A stretch of 36,932 nt of DNA, taken from contig WRHV01000009.1 in NCBI GenBank assembly GCA_009783065.1, forward strand, positions 1 to 36,932. Direction: 5' to 3'. This document shows positions 18,448 to 30,532 of this stretch, in pieces; within the stretch, counting starts at the first letter, position 1; each line of letters starts with the position of its first letter. This stretch comes from Betaproteobacteria bacterium (GTDB lineage Bacteria; Pseudomonadota; Gammaproteobacteria; Burkholderiales; Burkholderiaceae). The notes under the pieces are model-generated. The model saw only the letters and a program-made list of their open reading frames with translations. It was not told the origin of the DNA and did not search any database. The translations under genes and the position numbers were made by a program.

Positions 18448-19821
18448 ATGGAAAATTTCTGGCAAAACTGTCTGAATCAGATGGAACGAGAACTGACTCA
18501 GCAGCAATATAACGCGTGGATAAAGCCATTAACACCGCTTGGCTATGAAGACGGTATTTTGCGTATCGCAGCACCGAACCGATTCAAACTTGACTGGGCA
18601 AAAAAACAGTTTTCAGATCAACTGGCAGCATTAGCATCCCAGCACTGGAATGAACCTGTCCAAGTGAAATTTTCTCTTGAAGTAAAATCGAACAAACCTG
18701 CTTTACCGCTGGCGCCGGTGGCATCCGGCACGACCGCAGCCGTCTCTATTACAGCCGGCAAACCAAACCCGCTCCTGATTACGGAAACATCTCAACATGA
18801 GCAAAGCGGCATTAATAAAGAAATGACTTTTGATAGTTTTGTTACAGGCAAAGCGAACCAACTTGCCCGGGCTGCCGCAATACAGGTCGCAAACAATCCC
18901 GGCACTTCTTACAACCCACTTTATCTGTTTGGCGGTGTTGGCCTCGGAAAAACACATCTCATCCACGCCATCGGCAACCAGATCATGCAGGATACGCCCG
19001 GCACCCGAATCCGTTATATTCATGCAGAACAATATGTCCGTGACGTGGTAACAGCCTATCAGCGCAAAGGGTTTGACGAGTTAAAACGCTACTACCACTC
19101 CCTGGATGTTCTGCTTATTGATGATATCCAGTTTTTTGTCGGTAAACCGCGAACCCAGGAAGAATTTTTTTACGCTTTCGAAGCACTGATCGCAGCAAAA
19201 AAACAAATCATTATTACAAGCGAAACCTATCCGAAAGAAATTGCCGGATTGGAGGTTCGCCTCACATCCCGTTTTGACTCCGGCCTGACCGTAGCAATTG
19301 AGCCTCCAGAGTTGGAAATGCGAGTGGCAATCCTATTGAAAAAAGCCGGCACGGAAGGTGTGCAATTTTCGGATGACGTCGCCTTTTTTGTTGCCAAACA
19401 CCTTCGTTCGAATGTCCGCGAACTTGAAGGCGCCCTGCGAAAAATACTGGCATATTCCCGTTTTCACGGGCAAGACATCACGATTGACCTGGCAAAAGAA
19501 GCCTTGAAAGACCTGCTATCTGTGCAAAGCCGTCAGATTTCTGTTGAAAATATTCAGAAAACCGTTGCAGATTTCTTTCATATCAAGGTAGCTGATATGT
19601 ATTCCAAACGGCGTCCCGCCAATATTGCCCGTCCCCGTCAGATCGCCATGTATCTTACAAAGGAACTCACCCAAAAGAGCCTTCCTGAAATAGGCGAATT
19701 ATTTGGCGGACGTGACCACACGACGGTATTGCACGCTGTAAGAAAGATTGCCCAGGACCGCGCAAAGAATCCGGAATGCAACCGTGAACTGCATGTGCTG
19801 GAGCAGACATTAAAAGGCTAA
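18448..19821 (+). CDS. dnaA: Chromosomal replication initiator DnaA
   Basis: A 457-residue initiator with all four domains. Domain I (1-80, [21 protein letters not shown]) oligomerises and recruits the helicase. Domain II is a short linker (about 85-125). Domain III is the AAA+ ATPase with Walker A GGVGLGKT at 162-169 and Walker [10 protein letters not shown]. Domain IV has the DNA-binding signature [11 protein letters not shown] near the C-terminus. It opens oriC and loads DnaB. The ATG at 18448 directly follows a DnaA box, consistent with self-repression. dnaN begins 58 bp downstream, giving dnaA-dnaN-gyrB order. recF, often between dnaN and gyrB, is absent. Confidence 0.98.
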   Translation: MENFWQNCLNQMERELTQQQYNAWIKPLTPLGYEDGILRIAAPNRFKLDWAKKQFSDQLAALASQHWNEPVQVKFSLEVKSNKPALPLAPVASGTTAAVSITAGKPNPLLITETSQHEQSGINKEMTFDSFVTGKANQLARAAAIQVANNPGTSYNPLYLFGGVGLGKTHLIHAIGNQIMQDTPGTRIRYIHAEQYVRDVVTAYQRKGFDELKRYYHSLDVLLIDDIQFFVGKPRTQEEFFYAFEALIAAKKQIIITSETYPKEIAGLEVRLTSRFDSGLTVAIEPPELEMRVAILLKKAGTEGVQFSDDVAFFVAKHLRSNVRELEGALRKILAYSRFHGQDITIDLAKEALKDLLSVQSRQISVENIQKTVADFFHIKVADMYSKRRPANIARPRQIAMYLTKELTQKSLPEIGELFGGRDHTTVLHAVRKIAQDRAKNPECNRELHVLEQTLKG

Positions 19822-19879
19822 TTGACCAATTAAACACCCCATCACTCAACCAGATATCAATTTTCTCAAGGACAGTAAC

Positions 19880-20986
19880 ATGCAACTTGTTAAAACCGGC
19901 AGAGACAATCTTCTTCGTCCCCTTCAAATGGTAAGCGGTATCGTGGAACGCAGGCATACTTTGCCCATCCTTGCCAACATTCTGATTAAAAAGGATGGTC
20001 ACGCGGTTTCTTTCCTGTCAACAGACACCGAAATCCAAATCCAGACCAGCGCGGAAGTCGGGGCTGGAGACGATAAAGCAGCAATAACCGTGGCAGCGCG
20101 AAAACTGGTCGATATATTGCGCGCCTTGCCGGATTCGTCGGATGTTTCACTCACGCTCCTTGACAGGCGTCTGACTGTCCAATCCGGTAAATCCCGCTTT
20201 TCGCTGCAAACATTATCAGCAGACGATTTTCCAACCGTCGCTGAGGCATCGGCATATGAAACCCACGTCGAACTGCCGCAGAAAGCATTGAAGGCTTTAT
20301 TCGGTATGGTTCACTTTGCTATGGCGCAACAGGATATCCGTTATTACCTGAATGGCCTGTTGTTAATCGCTGACGGAAAAACGCTCAGTGCCGTCGCAAC
20401 AGACGGGCATCGCCTGGCTTACTGCCAGATTGAAACAGACCAAACGTATGAACGCAACGAAGTCATTGTTCCGCGTAAAACCATACTGGAACTTCAACGC
20501 CTTCTCGATGATACGGATGATCCCGTTCATATTGACATCAGCGGCAACCAGATCAAATTCTCATTCAGTGGTATCGAGCTGATTTCCAAGCTGGTCGAAG
20601 GTAAATTTCCAGACTACACCCGCGTCATTCCCAAAGGCTACAAAAACCACTTTACGATCCCGCGTGAACAACTGCAACGCGCATTACAGCGCGCTGCAAT
20701 CATGACAAGCGATAAATTCAAGGGTATCCGCTGTATCGTTGAAACCGGCAGTCTTAAGATCAGTTCAACCAACACCGATCAGGAAGAAGCCATTGAAGAA
20801 CTTGAAATCGACTATACAGGCAATAGCATTGACATTGGCTTTAATGTGACCTATTTGCTGGATATATTGAGTAACCAGAAAAGCGATAACATTGTCATCG
20901 AACTGGGTGATGCGAATTCATCCGCCCTGATTACAGTGCCGGACAATCCTCATTTCAAGTACGTTGTCATGCCCATGCGAATTTGA
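19880..20986 (+). CDS. dnaN: DNA polymerase III beta subunit (sliding clamp)
   Basis: A 368-residue clamp (E. coli 366) with the three-domain repeat. Typical segments are LQMVSGIVERRHTLPILANILI, LLIADGKTLSAVATDGHRLAYC, KLVEGKFPDYTRVIP and the C-terminal PDNPHFKYVVMPMRI, whose last residues contribute to the partner-binding cleft. Two subunits form a ring that tethers polymerases to DNA. ATG at 19880, with an AAGGACAG ribosome site about 6 nt upstream. It lies between dnaA and gyrB and is probably co-transcribed with dnaA. Confidence 0.98.
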   Translation: MQLVKTGRDNLLRPLQMVSGIVERRHTLPILANILIKKDGHAVSFLSTDTEIQIQTSAEVGAGDDKAAITVAARKLVDILRALPDSSDVSLTLLDRRLTVQSGKSRFSLQTLSADDFPTVAEASAYETHVELPQKALKALFGMVHFAMAQQDIRYYLNGLLLIADGKTLSAVATDGHRLAYCQIETDQTYERNEVIVPRKTILELQRLLDDTDDPVHIDISGNQIKFSFSGIELISKLVEGKFPDYTRVIPKGYKNHFTIPREQLQRALQRAAIMTSDKFKGIRCIVETGSLKISSTNTDQEEAIEELEIDYTGNSIDIGFNVTYLLDILSNQKSDNIVIELGDANSSALITVPDNPHFKYVVMPMRI

Positions 20987-21007
20987 TCATCAGATCATTT
21001 GAACTGA

Positions 21008-23584
<2,577 letters not shown>

Positions 23585-23599
23585 GGTCATCTTCAGCTG

Positions 23600-23626
23600 G
23601 AAAAGGGCCGGACTTCGGCCCTTTTC
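23600..23626 (+). terminator. Rho-independent terminator after gyrB
   Basis: A perfect 11-bp stem (GAAAAGGGCCG / CGGCCCTTTTC) with a GACTT loop begins 15 bp after the gyrB stop. It lies in the convergent gap with mgtA and its symmetric A/T flanks suggest use from both sides. Confidence 0.85.
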
Positions 23627-23644
23627 AACATTCCTAATTGATTT

Positions 23645-26371
23645 TTATTGCCATCCCCAATAATGCCGGTAGACACTTTTCATCATCTGCGTCAGAACGA
23701 TATATCCAAGTAAAATGAAGGGCAAAAACGCAAAATACAATAGCGGCAAGGCCCCCAGTCTAAAGTAGGACGCCAACGGTCCCATTGGAAGGAATATGCC
23801 AATCATGATAATCATGGTTGTTGTTACTACCAACGGCCATGCAGCATGGCTTTGGATGAAAGGGATTTTCGGCGTACGAATCATATAAACAATCATGGTC
23901 TGCGTCAGCAAGCCGACAACAAACCAGCCCGATTGAAATAACGTTTGATTTTCAGGCGTATTGGCGCTAAAAATAAACCACATCATCGCAAAAGTGATCA
24001 CATCAAAAATCGAGCTGATCGGCCCGAAAAACACCATAAAGCGTCCAATGTCACCCGGATGCCAGCGCTGCGGCTTTTGTACCAATTCCTGATCGACATT
24101 GTCGAATGGAATCACCGTCTGCGAAATGTCGTAAAGCAGATTCTGCATCAGAATTTGCAGTGGCAGCATCGGTAAAAAAGGCAAAAAAGCACTCGCAATC
24201 AGTACAGAAAGTACATTCCCGAAATTGGAACTGGCTGTCATTTTGATGTATTTAAGCATGTTGGCAAAAGTACGTCGCCCTTCCTGCACCCCCTCTTCCA
24301 GCACCATCAAACTGTTTTCCAGCAAAATAATATCCGCTGCTTCCTTCGCTATATCGACACCTGTGTTGACGGAAATACCGATATCCGCAACCCGCAAAGC
24401 AGAGGCATCATTGATGCCGTCCCCCATAAATCCGACAACATGCCCATTGAGTTTGAACATGGCAACAATCCGTTCTTTATGTGACGGCGTCAGCCGCGCA
24501 AAAACGTTGACGTTTTTTATTGCTTCAGCAAGCTCATCATCATTCATGCGCTCGATATCGCTACCAACAAGAACCCCGTTCATCTGCAACCCGACTTCAC
24601 GGCAAATCTTGGTCGTAACCAGTTCATTATCTCCACTTAGGACCTTGACAGAGACGCCGTGGGCTGCCAGCGCCTTTAAGGCTGGCGCCGTACTTTCCTT
24701 TGGCGGATCAAGAAACGCAACAAACCCTATTAAAACCAGTTCATTCTCATCCGCGACACTGTAACTTTCCTTTCTAGGCAGAAATTCCCTCACAGCAACC
24801 GCTACAACCCTATAGCCATCACTATTAAAGTTCGTTGTTACTTCACGAATGCGCGAAAGTAACTCCGGCGTCAGCGGTTTGATATCATTTCCATCTTTCA
24901 GCCGAGAACAGCAAGCCAGCACTTCGTCAACCGCACCCTTGGTAATCAAAAGATGCTGTGCGTTTTCTTTAAAAACAACCACCGACATGCGCCGTCTTGT
25001 GAAATCAAAGGGTATTTCATCCACTTTTGGAAAGTTTTTCAGTGGATTAACTTTTTGCTCCAATTCAGTATGTTCAAGTACAGCCACATCCAGCAAGTTC
25101 TTCAAGCCCGTTTCGTAATAGCTGTTCAGGTAAGTCAACTCAAGCACCTCGTCTGAACTTTCTCCCCAGACATCAACATGATGGGAAAGAAAAATCTTGT
25201 CCTGTGTCAGCGTTCCGGTTTTGTCTGTACATAACACATCCATAGCGCCAAAGTTTTGAATCGCATCCAATCGCTTCACAATCACTTTTTTGCGCGACAT
25301 ATGTACTGCGCCTTTTGCAAGGGTGGAAGTAACGATCATCGGGAGCATCTCAGGTGTCAGACCGACTGCAATGGATAAAGCAAACAATATGGCTTCCAGC
25401 CAGTTATGCTTCGTAAAACCGTTGATCAGAAGCACAATGGGCACCATGATGAACATGAAACGTATCAGCAGCCAGCTCACTTTGTTGACACCCGCCTGAA
25501 AAGAAGTTGGCGCGCGATCCTCTTTCGCAACACGATTAGCCAGTGTGCCAAAATAAGTATGGTTGCCGGTATGGACCACAACAGCCGTTGCGGAGCCGGA
25601 TACGACATTCGTGCCCATAAACACAATATTGCCCAGTTCCAATGGATTAATCGTACCGGCATCTTGCTGCACGACGAATTTTTCAACCGGCATCGATTCG
25701 CCCGTCATGGCGGCCTGTGCCACAAACAAATCTTTTGCTATCAGCACACGGCAATCCGCCGGAATCATGTCGCCTGCCGATAACTGAATAATGTCGCCTG
25801 GAACCAGCAACCGGATTGGAATTTCGGACGATAGCGAAGTCAAAGACTGCCCTTCCTCGCTATGCTTTCTGATCACGGTTGCCGTATTGCTGACCATCGC
25901 CTTGAGTTCATCGGCCGCCTTGTTTGATTTGGATTCCTGCCAGAAACGCAACAGCGTAGCCAATACAACCATCGTTCCAATCACAACCGTTGCTGTTATA
26001 TCACCTGTAAAACACGAGATTACCGCCAGCAATGTCAACAATAAATTAAACGGGTTGCAGTAGCATTGCCATAAATGCACCCACCAAGGCAATGGCTTCT
26101 CACGTTCAATTTCATTGAAGCCATTCAAATCGCGAATCCGGTCAACCTGATTTTCAGATAGGCCGCCCATCTCGCTATTTAGCTGACTCAAGACCGTTTC
26201 ACGATCATTTTTTGCCGCAGCAACTAATGCTTGCGCCAAACTGATTGGAACATCACGGCTAATGGTTGTATGGCGTAGCGACTCAAAAAGGACTAAACGT
26301 CGGAAATGACGGCCAAAATGGCGCTTATGAAGAAAACCGGCAAATATGGTTTTTAATGAGGACAGGATCAT
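23645..26371 (-). CDS. mgtA: Magnesium-translocating P-type ATPase
   Basis: A 908-residue P-type ATPase of the Mg2+ importer class (IIIB), inner membrane, close in length and sequence to E. coli MgtA (898). The actuator motif is AAMTGESMPVEK. The phosphorylation site is DKTGTLTQ with D383. The hinge reads MGDGINDASALR, where Ser stands in place of the usual Pro; this variant also occurs in other Mg2+ ATPases. Membrane segments follow the family pattern, ending near LGYIVLTQMMKSVYRHYWGWQ. The chain starts with a basic amphipathic N-terminus. The ATG at 26371 has a poor ribosome site and lies 6 bp after the stop of a short upstream frame. In enterobacteria the gene is induced by low Mg2+ through PhoPQ and a leader; here regulation is unknown. 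Confidence 0.95.
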   Translation of the reverse strand: MILSSLKTIFAGFLHKRHFGRHFRRLVLFESLRHTTISRDVPISLAQALVAAAKNDRETVLSQLNSEMGGLSENQVDRIRDLNGFNEIEREKPLPWWVHLWQCYCNPFNLLLTLLAVISCFTGDITATVVIGTMVVLATLLRFWQESKSNKAADELKAMVSNTATVIRKHSEEGQSLTSLSSEIPIRLLVPGDIIQLSAGDMIPADCRVLIAKDLFVAQAAMTGESMPVEKFVVQQDAGTINPLELGNIVFMGTNVVSGSATAVVVHTGNHTYFGTLANRVAKEDRAPTSFQAGVNKVSWLLIRFMFIMVPIVLLINGFTKHNWLEAILFALSIAVGLTPEMLPMIVTSTLAKGAVHMSRKKVIVKRLDAIQNFGAMDVLCTDKTGTLTQDKIFLSHHVDVWGESSDEVLELTYLNSYYETGLKNLLDVAVLEHTELEQKVNPLKNFPKVDEIPFDFTRRRMSVVVFKENAQHLLITKGAVDEVLACCSRLKDGNDIKPLTPELLSRIREVTTNFNSDGYRVVAVAVREFLPRKESYSVADENELVLIGFVAFLDPPKESTAPALKALAAHGVSVKVLSGDNELVTTKICREVGLQMNGVLVGSDIERMNDDELAEAIKNVNVFARLTPSHKERIVAMFKLNGHVVGFMGDGINDASALRVADIGISVNTGVDIAKEAADIILLENSLMVLEEGVQEGRRTFANMLKYIKMTASSNFGNVLSVLIASAFLPFLPMLPLQILMQNLLYDISQTVIPFDNVDQELVQKPQRWHPGDIGRFMVFFGPISSIFDVITFAMMWFIFSANTPENQTLFQSGWFVVGLLTQTMIVYMIRTPKIPFIQSHAAWPLVVTTTMIIMIGIFLPMGPLASYFRLGALPLLYFAFLPFILLGYIVLTQMMKSVYRHYWGWQ

Positions 26372-26701
26372 CTTTTTTTACGTTTTGACGTTGTACCCGG
26401 TTAAAAACCAGAGCAATTGGAAAACGAAAATGCCTTTAAAGCGTAACAGGTGCGCACATCCGCATCTTGTCTTAAGTCTGTAAATATGTATATCGAGCAA
26501 AACCGCCGCCCTATTCATTTTTACCCAATCCACTGCATTATTTTGATAAACTTTAAGATCAGAGAACACTTGTATTTCCAAATGCCGGAAACCATCGTAC
26601 TCTTTGTATCATCGTCAAATTTGTTGTTGTTTCATTATTGTTCATCTACAGCTTGTTCGTGACATTGGATTCATTCGTTTCGAGACACCAGGAGAACCAA
26701 A
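26372..26701. other. Divergent intergenic region mgtA / small protein, with possible leader ORF
   Basis: A 330-bp gap with no firmly supported gene. On the minus strand a 46-codon frame starts with an ATG at 26518 (GGG about 6 nt upstream). It ends with TAA at 26378-26380, 6 bp before mgtA. Its product would be basic and cysteine-containing, with a hydrophobic C-terminal stretch (IFVFQLLWFL). Codon choice includes rare ATA, AGA and AGG, so it may be a regulatory leader rather than a protein gene. The plus-strand side ends in a strong AGGAG ribosome site at 26690-26694. Confidence 0.4.
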
Positions 26702-26953
26702 ATGAGAGTAGATATTTTTCGTAGAGAGGAACGTGATAATTATTTTTCATATCTGATCGTTCCGGAAGGCCGGCTAATACCGGCAGAAGCCACCAATATC
26801 GACTGGGAAGTGCAAGAAAGAGGTATGGACCTGAATCTGGACATGGAATCACTGGATGAATATTCCATTACCCAGCCGGCAAAACAAATACAAGCCAAGG
26901 GATATGCCATTTCTACTTCTGCCAATATACCGGGCGTGGAGGGATATATCTAG
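26702..26953 (+). CDS. Small conserved hypothetical protein (DUF6139-like)
   Basis: An 83-residue protein beginning MRVDIFRREERDNYFSYLIV. It resembles, from memory, a short family found in Burkholderiales (DUF6139), described only as hypothetical. It is acidic in the middle (DLNLDMESLDEY), with no signal peptide, membrane segment or cysteine. The start is well supported by AGGAGAACCAAAATG. It stands alone, divergent from mgtA and convergent with the aminopeptidase gene, with a short GC hairpin behind it. No function can be assigned. Confidence 0.75.
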   Translation: MRVDIFRREERDNYFSYLIVPEGRLIPAEATNIDWEVQERGMDLNLDMESLDEYSITQPAKQIQAKGYAISTSANIPGVEGYI

Positions 26954-26967
26954 ACCAACCCTATCAT

Positions 26968-26982
26968 GGCGGAAAAACCGCC
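26968..26982. terminator. Short hairpin between convergent genes
   Basis: A perfect GGCGG-AAAAA-CCGCC hairpin 14 bp after the small gene's stop. On the minus strand its loop is TTTTT. There is no T run directly after the stem on either strand, so terminator activity is a guess from position. Confidence 0.35.
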
Positions 26983-27023
26983 TTGCGATTACAGGCTCTT
27001 TTTACATCCATGTAATCCGACCA

Positions 27024-28838
27024 TCACAAAGCGTGCGTTCGTGAAAGCAGCCAGGCTTTTGCTTCTTCTGAAAGCAAGGGAAAAAGGCGATGGCGAACTT
27101 CCGCGTGGTAGCGGTTAATCCAGGCTATTTCAGCATGTGTCAGCAGCGACAGTTCGATGCAGCGAATATCAAATGGACATAACGTTAATGTTTCAAAATC
27201 CAGATATTCGCCAAAATCCGTTGTTTCAGCCTTGCGATTAACCACCAGATTTTCCAGGCGAATCCCCCAACATCCGGTACGGTAGATGCCTGGCTCAATT
27301 GATGTAACCATTCCCTCTTCCATGGCTGTATATGCCTCCGGCACCGCGTGATAGGAAATGGATTGAGGCCCCTCATGCACATTCAGAAAATAACCGATCC
27401 CGTGACCTGTTCCATGACCATAATCGATTCCCTGCTGCCAAAGCGGCATACGCGCAACGGCATCCAGCATGGCAGCCCTGATGGAACGGGGAAAACGTGC
27501 AGAGGATAGCGCAATCAATCCCTTCAGCACGATCGTAAAATCCCGCTTCTGCTCAGGCAAAGGCTCACCAACCGATACAACACGTGTGATATCGGTTGTC
27601 CCTCCCCAATATTGCCCTCCCGAATCAATCAGCAACAAACCCGGTTTGTTGATAACGGCATGATCGTCAACTGTGGCATGATAATGGGGTAACGCACCAT
27701 TTTCATTGAAACCAACGATCGTATCAAAACTCAGACTGACATAATCAGGGCTGACCTTGCGGTACGCTTCGATCTTTTCCGCAACCGTGTATTCTGTGAG
27801 AGCATCTCCCCTCTCCAATGCCGACTCAAACCAGGTAAAAAATTCACATAGCGCAGCGCCATCCTGCTCCATAATCTGGCGAATATGCCCAATTTCACTT
27901 TCAGCTTTGCGCGATTTCAGCAAAACCGTCGGGTTGATGGATTCGAGGGTCCGGACATCGGCTTTAACAGCCTGGAACATCCCGATTGTCACACGTCGGG
28001 GATCCAGCAACAGGACGGCGCCCGAAGGCAAGCCGTTCAATGCAAACCGGGCATTTTCGTATGGTTGAATAAAAATACCATCCAGCGCCAATCGCTGCTG
28101 TAAATCCGCTGGTATTTTTGCATGGTCGACAAACAAATCCGCGCGATTGTTTCCGACCAGCAGATGTGAAATAAAAAGCGGATTGAACGCAATATCCGAA
28201 CCCCGCAAATTCAGGAGCCATGCAATATCATCCAGCGTTGAAATAAAATGCCAGTCGGCGCCTGATGCAGACATGCTATGGCGCAAGAGCTGAAGCTTTT
28301 CATGCCGGCTCAGAGCAACAAAACGGGCATCATGTTCGTAGACAGGGGCCATTGGCAAAGCCGGGCGATCCTGCCAAATAGGCTTAACCAAGTCACAGTC
28401 TATGCGGAAATGGAACCCTGCTGAACGGCATTTTTCATCAATCTGACGCGCCATGCTCAGGCTGACAATCTGACCATCCAGTGCCACTGTCATGCCGGAA
28501 TTCAAATGACCAGTCAGCCAGTCGGCATAAGACAGAGGATTGTTCCCTGCTAATTTCATTAATTCAATTTCTGTTTTCTTCAATTGTTTTTCTGCCTGGA
28601 CCCAATACCGGCTGTCAGTCCATAATCCGGCAAACGACTGTGTCACCACCAATGTCCCGGCAGAACCATCAAAACCCGAAAGCCACTGCCGGCTTTGCCA
28701 ATGTTGGGGAAGATATTCAGAAAGATGCGGATCGGATGCGGGAACAATATAAGCGTCTATCGCTTTTTCACGCATGGCCTGCCGCAGTTGGAGAATTCGA
28801 TTGTTGATGATGGTCTCGGATACAGGATGCATTCGCAT
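27024..28838 (-). CDS. Xaa-Pro aminopeptidase (M24B family, long form)
   Basis: A 604-residue cytoplasmic metallopeptidase that removes the N-terminal residue ahead of proline. It has two creatinase-like N-terminal domains (about 10-315), then the pita-bread catalytic domain with the full metal set: D405, D416 (GGTTDITR), H479 (GHGTGHGIG), E515 (SIEPGIY) and E529 (GIRLEN). A C-terminal M24_C extension (about 540-604) follows. The size and three-domain plan match eukaryotic XPNPEP1-type enzymes rather than the ~440-residue E. coli PepP. Start at 28838, or the ATG two codons later; an AGAAGGAA ribosome site suits either. It is convergent with the small gene. Confidence 0.92.
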   Translation of the reverse strand: MRMHPVSETIINNRILQLRQAMREKAIDAYIVPASDPHLSEYLPQHWQSRQWLSGFDGSAGTLVVTQSFAGLWTDSRYWVQAEKQLKKTEIELMKLAGNNPLSYADWLTGHLNSGMTVALDGQIVSLSMARQIDEKCRSAGFHFRIDCDLVKPIWQDRPALPMAPVYEHDARFVALSRHEKLQLLRHSMSASGADWHFISTLDDIAWLLNLRGSDIAFNPLFISHLLVGNNRADLFVDHAKIPADLQQRLALDGIFIQPYENARFALNGLPSGAVLLLDPRRVTIGMFQAVKADVRTLESINPTVLLKSRKAESEIGHIRQIMEQDGAALCEFFTWFESALERGDALTEYTVAEKIEAYRKVSPDYVSLSFDTIVGFNENGALPHYHATVDDHAVINKPGLLLIDSGGQYWGGTTDITRVVSVGEPLPEQKRDFTIVLKGLIALSSARFPRSIRAAMLDAVARMPLWQQGIDYGHGTGHGIGYFLNVHEGPQSISYHAVPEAYTAMEEGMVTSIEPGIYRTGCWGIRLENLVVNRKAETTDFGEYLDFETLTLCPFDIRCIELSLLTHAEIAWINRYHAEVRHRLFPLLSEEAKAWLLSRTHAL

Positions 28839-29015
28839 TTTCCTTCTGGATTCAGCATAACTGAAGCAGATAGCTGATTTTTTATTGATTCTTTAATAAT
28901 ATTGTTTTTAATTTTAAATCCTGCATAATTCTATAATCGATATAGAAAGGACGATCCGTAAATCGTCATCTTATCTCATGCTTATCAGCGGTTCTTATTT
29001 TTATGAGTGAACGCA

Positions 29016-29591
29016 ATGAACTCCCATAACAAACGCGCCAAAGACATCCTGAAGAAAACCGAACAGGTTTGTACACCCGAAGAAGTGCAAGCTGCCGTTA
29101 ATAAAGTTGCCATTGAGCTTAATGAACGATTTAACCATGTTGAAACCGAGTCCTTTCCGCTGTTTCTTGGCGTCATGGGCGGAGCCGTTGTCTTTACCGG
29201 CCAGTTACTTCCGAAACTGACCTTTCCGCTGGAATTCGATTTTATTCATGTTTCCCGCTACGGCAGCGAAGAACATGGTAGTGAAGTTATCTGGAAAGTC
29301 ATTCCTCGCCAAAATGTCATGAACCGCATTGTCGTTGTACTTGATGACATCCTCGATGAAGGTGAAACACTGGCGCACATTCAAAAACGGCTGTTGGAAA
29401 TGGGGGCTTCCAAAGTCATTCTGGCCGTTTTTGGCGATAAACAGACCAGCGCAAAAAAACCGGTCACGCCAGATCACATTGGCATCACATTGCCGAATAA
29501 ATTTGTTATCGGCTTTGGTATGGATATTGAAGGATACTGGCGCAACCTCCCTGATATCAGGGCTTTGACAACCGACCCGTTGATGATCTGA
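29016..29591 (+). CDS. Hypoxanthine-guanine phosphoribosyltransferase-type protein
   Basis: A 191-residue type I phosphoribosyltransferase for purine salvage. The PRPP-binding loop VVVLDDILDEGETL is at about 106-119. The flexible-loop region is FIHVSRYGSEE, and GFGMDIEGYWRNLPDIRAL near the end places the base, as in HPRT. Known reaction: hypoxanthine or guanine plus PRPP to IMP or GMP. The base preference is not provable here. I prefer the ATG at 29016; a GTG at 29007 is in frame. A perfect TATAAT at 28932-28937 could be its -10. The stop is 15 bp from that of convergent parB. Confidence 0.9.
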   Translation: MNSHNKRAKDILKKTEQVCTPEEVQAAVNKVAIELNERFNHVETESFPLFLGVMGGAVVFTGQLLPKLTFPLEFDFIHVSRYGSEEHGSEVIWKVIPRQNVMNRIVVVLDDILDEGETLAHIQKRLLEMGASKVILAVFGDKQTSAKKPVTPDHIGITLPNKFVIGFGMDIEGYWRNLPDIRALTTDPLMI

Positions 29592-29606
29592 TTCCGGTTT
29601 TTCCAA

Positions 29607-30488
29607 TCAGGCAGATGCACGCAACTTTTGGATCACACCATCCAGCACATCCAAATCAGCAAAATCAATCAACATCTGCCCACGACCTTTGGAATTGACT
29701 CGAAAAGTAACTCGCGTTGTCATCAAATCTGACAGTTCTTCCTCAAGGCGTGTGATATCGGCTGATTTCACCTTTTCCTTTTTTCTATCCATTGCTGATT
29801 TTTCTGATAACTCACGCGCCACCAGTTTTTCGGTTTCACGAACAGATAATCTTTTAGCGACAACCTGAGTTGCAAGCGCAATCTGGGTCGCCCCATCAGA
29901 TGCCAGTAATGCGCGAGCATGTCCCATATCAATGTCACCTGCCATTAACATCGTCTGAACAGGCCTAGCCAGATTCAGCAGACGCAGCAGGTTGGTTACA
30001 GCGCTACGAGAACGTCCAACTGCATTGGCAGCCTGCTCATGTGTAAATCCAAAATCCGAAATCAAACGGTGAATCCCTTGAGCTTCTTCCAGCGGATTCA
30101 GATCTTCACGCTGCATATTTTCAATCAGCGCCATAGCCGCAGCCGTCTGGTCATCAACCTCTTTAACCAACGCCGGAATATGATCAAGGCCAGCTAGCTG
30201 AGCAGCACGATACCGCCTTTCACCAGCAATAATCTCATAACGATCAGCACCGTCTTTATGGCCGACCCTTCTGACCAAAATCGGCTGCATGATGCCCTGT
30301 TCGCGAATGGACTGCGCCAATTCATTCAAAGCGCCTTCATCTATGCGGGAACGCGGTTGGTACTTACCTGCCTGCAGCATGGCTATCGGCACACTGGAAA
30401 GATTCTCCTTGCCGGGCGAAAAATCCGGTACAGAACCCAGCAGCACCTCTAAACCTCGGCCTAAACCTTTTTTCTTTTTATTTGTCAT
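29607..30488 (-). CDS. parB: Chromosome partitioning protein ParB
   Basis: A 293-residue centromere-binding CTPase. The N-terminus KKKKGLGRGLEVLLG is the ParA-contact region. The ParB/Srx nucleotide-binding fold contains the arginine motif GERRYRA at 89-95. A helix-turn-helix (about 133-160, FTHEQAANAVGRSRSAVTNLLRLLNL) reads parS, and the C-terminus dimerises. It binds parS, loads and slides, and works with ParA to separate origins. A perfect parS lies about 3.5 kb away beside mnmG. It follows parA by 44 bp in the mnmG-rsmG-parA-parB cluster. Confidence 0.96.
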   Translation of the reverse strand: MTNKKKKGLGRGLEVLLGSVPDFSPGKENLSSVPIAMLQAGKYQPRSRIDEGALNELAQSIREQGIMQPILVRRVGHKDGADRYEIIAGERRYRAAQLAGLDHIPALVKEVDDQTAAAMALIENMQREDLNPLEEAQGIHRLISDFGFTHEQAANAVGRSRSAVTNLLRLLNLARPVQTMLMAGDIDMGHARALLASDGATQIALATQVVAKRLSVRETEKLVARELSEKSAMDRKKEKVKSADITRLEEELSDLMTTRVTFRVNSKGRGQMLIDFADLDVLDGVIQKLRASA

Positions 30489-30532
30489 TTTTACAATATC
30501 TCGAAAAATCAGGTTAATTCATATTCCGGCAT

